From contig CADAFA010000003.1 of assembly GCA_902787065.1 (NCBI GenBank), forward strand, positions 1-21,761: a stretch of DNA of 21,761 bases. The letters run 5' to 3'. A program made the translations under genes and the position numbers. The notes under the pieces are model-generated. The model ran no database searches, was not told where the DNA came from, and worked only from the letters and a program-made list of their open reading frames with translations. Shown in pieces: positions 21,346 to 21,761 of the stretch; the first letter of the stretch is position 1; each line of letters begins with the position of its first letter. The stretch is from an uncultured Elusimicrobium sp. (lineage in GTDB: Bacteria > Elusimicrobiota > Elusimicrobia > Elusimicrobiales > Elusimicrobiaceae).

Positions 21346-21761
21346 ATGAATATAGAACAAATCAGGAAATTAATGAAAAAAGGCACAAAAATAGAAATAG
21401 GAAAAGAATTGTTAAATGCCTTTGGTAAATACGCAGAGGAAGCCCTTAAAATAACAATGGAAATGAATAATAAGTATCATACTCAAAAGCAAGTGAGGAA
21501 ACTTCTTTCCAAATTAACTGCCAGCAAAATAGATGAAAGTTGCATTTTGTTCCCTCCATTTTATACCGAATTTGGGAAAAATTTAAAACTCGGAAAAGCG
21601 GTTTTTATTAATTCATGCTGCCGTTTTCAAGATAATGGCGGTATAGAAATCGGCGATAATACAATGATCGGGCAAGGTACAACTATTGTTACCCTTAACC
21701 ACGATTTAAACCCCAAAACACGCCATAATGCCAACCCAAAGCCAGTAAAAATCGGTAAAAA
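21346..21761 (+). CDS. hexapeptide-repeat sugar O-acetyltransferase (maltose/LacA type), partial
   Basis: An open frame from ATG 21346 runs off the end of the window (138 codons seen). Residues 1-60 are helical, without the usual Maa N-terminal motif. From about residue 66 (ILFPPFYTEFGKNLKLG) the sequence has the left-handed beta-helix of LacA/Maa/NodL O-acetyltransferases: GKAVFINSCCRFQDNGGIEIGDNTMIG, with the catalytic His at 119 in TLNHDLNP. The enzyme moves acetyl from acetyl-CoA to a sugar hydroxyl. The end of the repeats and the C-terminus lie outside the window. The ribosome site AAAGGGG is rather far (about 12 bases) from the ATG. Confidence 0.85.
   Translation, partial: MNIEQIRKLMKKGTKIEIGKELLNAFGKYAEEALKITMEMNNKYHTQKQVRKLLSKLTASKIDESCILFPPFYTEFGKNLKLGKAVFINSCCRFQDNGGIEIGDNTMIGQGTTIVTLNHDLNPKTRHNANPKPVKIGK

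Noticed and set aside
1..21761. tRNA, rRNA and riboswitches
   Set aside because: No T-loop/acceptor patterns, rRNA-like stretches or known riboswitch cores were noticed on either strand. A covariance-model scan would be needed to exclude them fully.

Overview
The window (21.8 kb, AT-rich) comes from a diderm (Gram-negative-type) bacterium. It carries a TolC-family outer-membrane protein with a tripartite exporter, an Mla/MCE lipid-transport operon, several lipobox-bearing lipoproteins and a Bor-like lipoprotein. The set of flavodoxins, an Fe-S flavoprotein, a DUF362 protein and an iron-dependent alcohol dehydrogenase points to an anaerobic, probably gut-type lifestyle. Elusimicrobiota is a guess from general resemblance of gene style; no rRNA or tRNA gene is present to settle it.

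Layout. (1) 1-3287, accessory or mobile zone: the end of an unknown gene, a small YHHHDGYP-type protein, a broken tyrosine recombinase (768-1768), an HTH-Fic protein (1891-2754) whose promoter is embedded in a 12-bp inverted repeat, and a gene-poor stretch holding a repeat (R1) and the last codons of a second, lost integrase. (2) 3288-4253: an unrecognised AT-rich membrane protein lying between repeats R1 and R2. (3) 4559-10471, minus strand: a fully overlapping six-gene operon tolC-like / hlyD-like / ABC ATPase / ABC ATPase / ABC-2 permease / ABC-2 permease. This is a YbhGFSR-type exporter in which the fused E. coli YbhF is two separate proteins. (4) 11003-15832, minus strand: Fe-alcohol dehydrogenase, MerR regulator, anchored flavodoxin with no normal start codon, cytosolic flavodoxin, DUF362 lipoprotein, Fe-S flavoprotein, flavodoxin lipoprotein. 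They sit downstream of a textbook MerR promoter (19-bp spacer with dyad). (5) 16078-19964, minus strand: mlaE (STAS-permease fusion), mlaF, mlaD, a PqiC-like lipoprotein and an unknown anchored protein. (6) 20123-21761: Bor-like lipoprotein (+), DUF1648-type membrane protein (-), and the start of a hexapeptide acetyltransferase (+) that runs off the end.

How they work together: the exporter spans both membranes and likely expels a small compound. The MerR operon looks like an electrophile/aldehyde or redox-stress response in which several redox proteins sit outside the inner membrane. The Mla/MCE operon moves lipids between the membranes. A family of about 90-140 bp same-orientation intergenic repeats (R1-R4, with 20-34 bp identical cores) separates these modules. 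This is the most unusual structural feature of the window.
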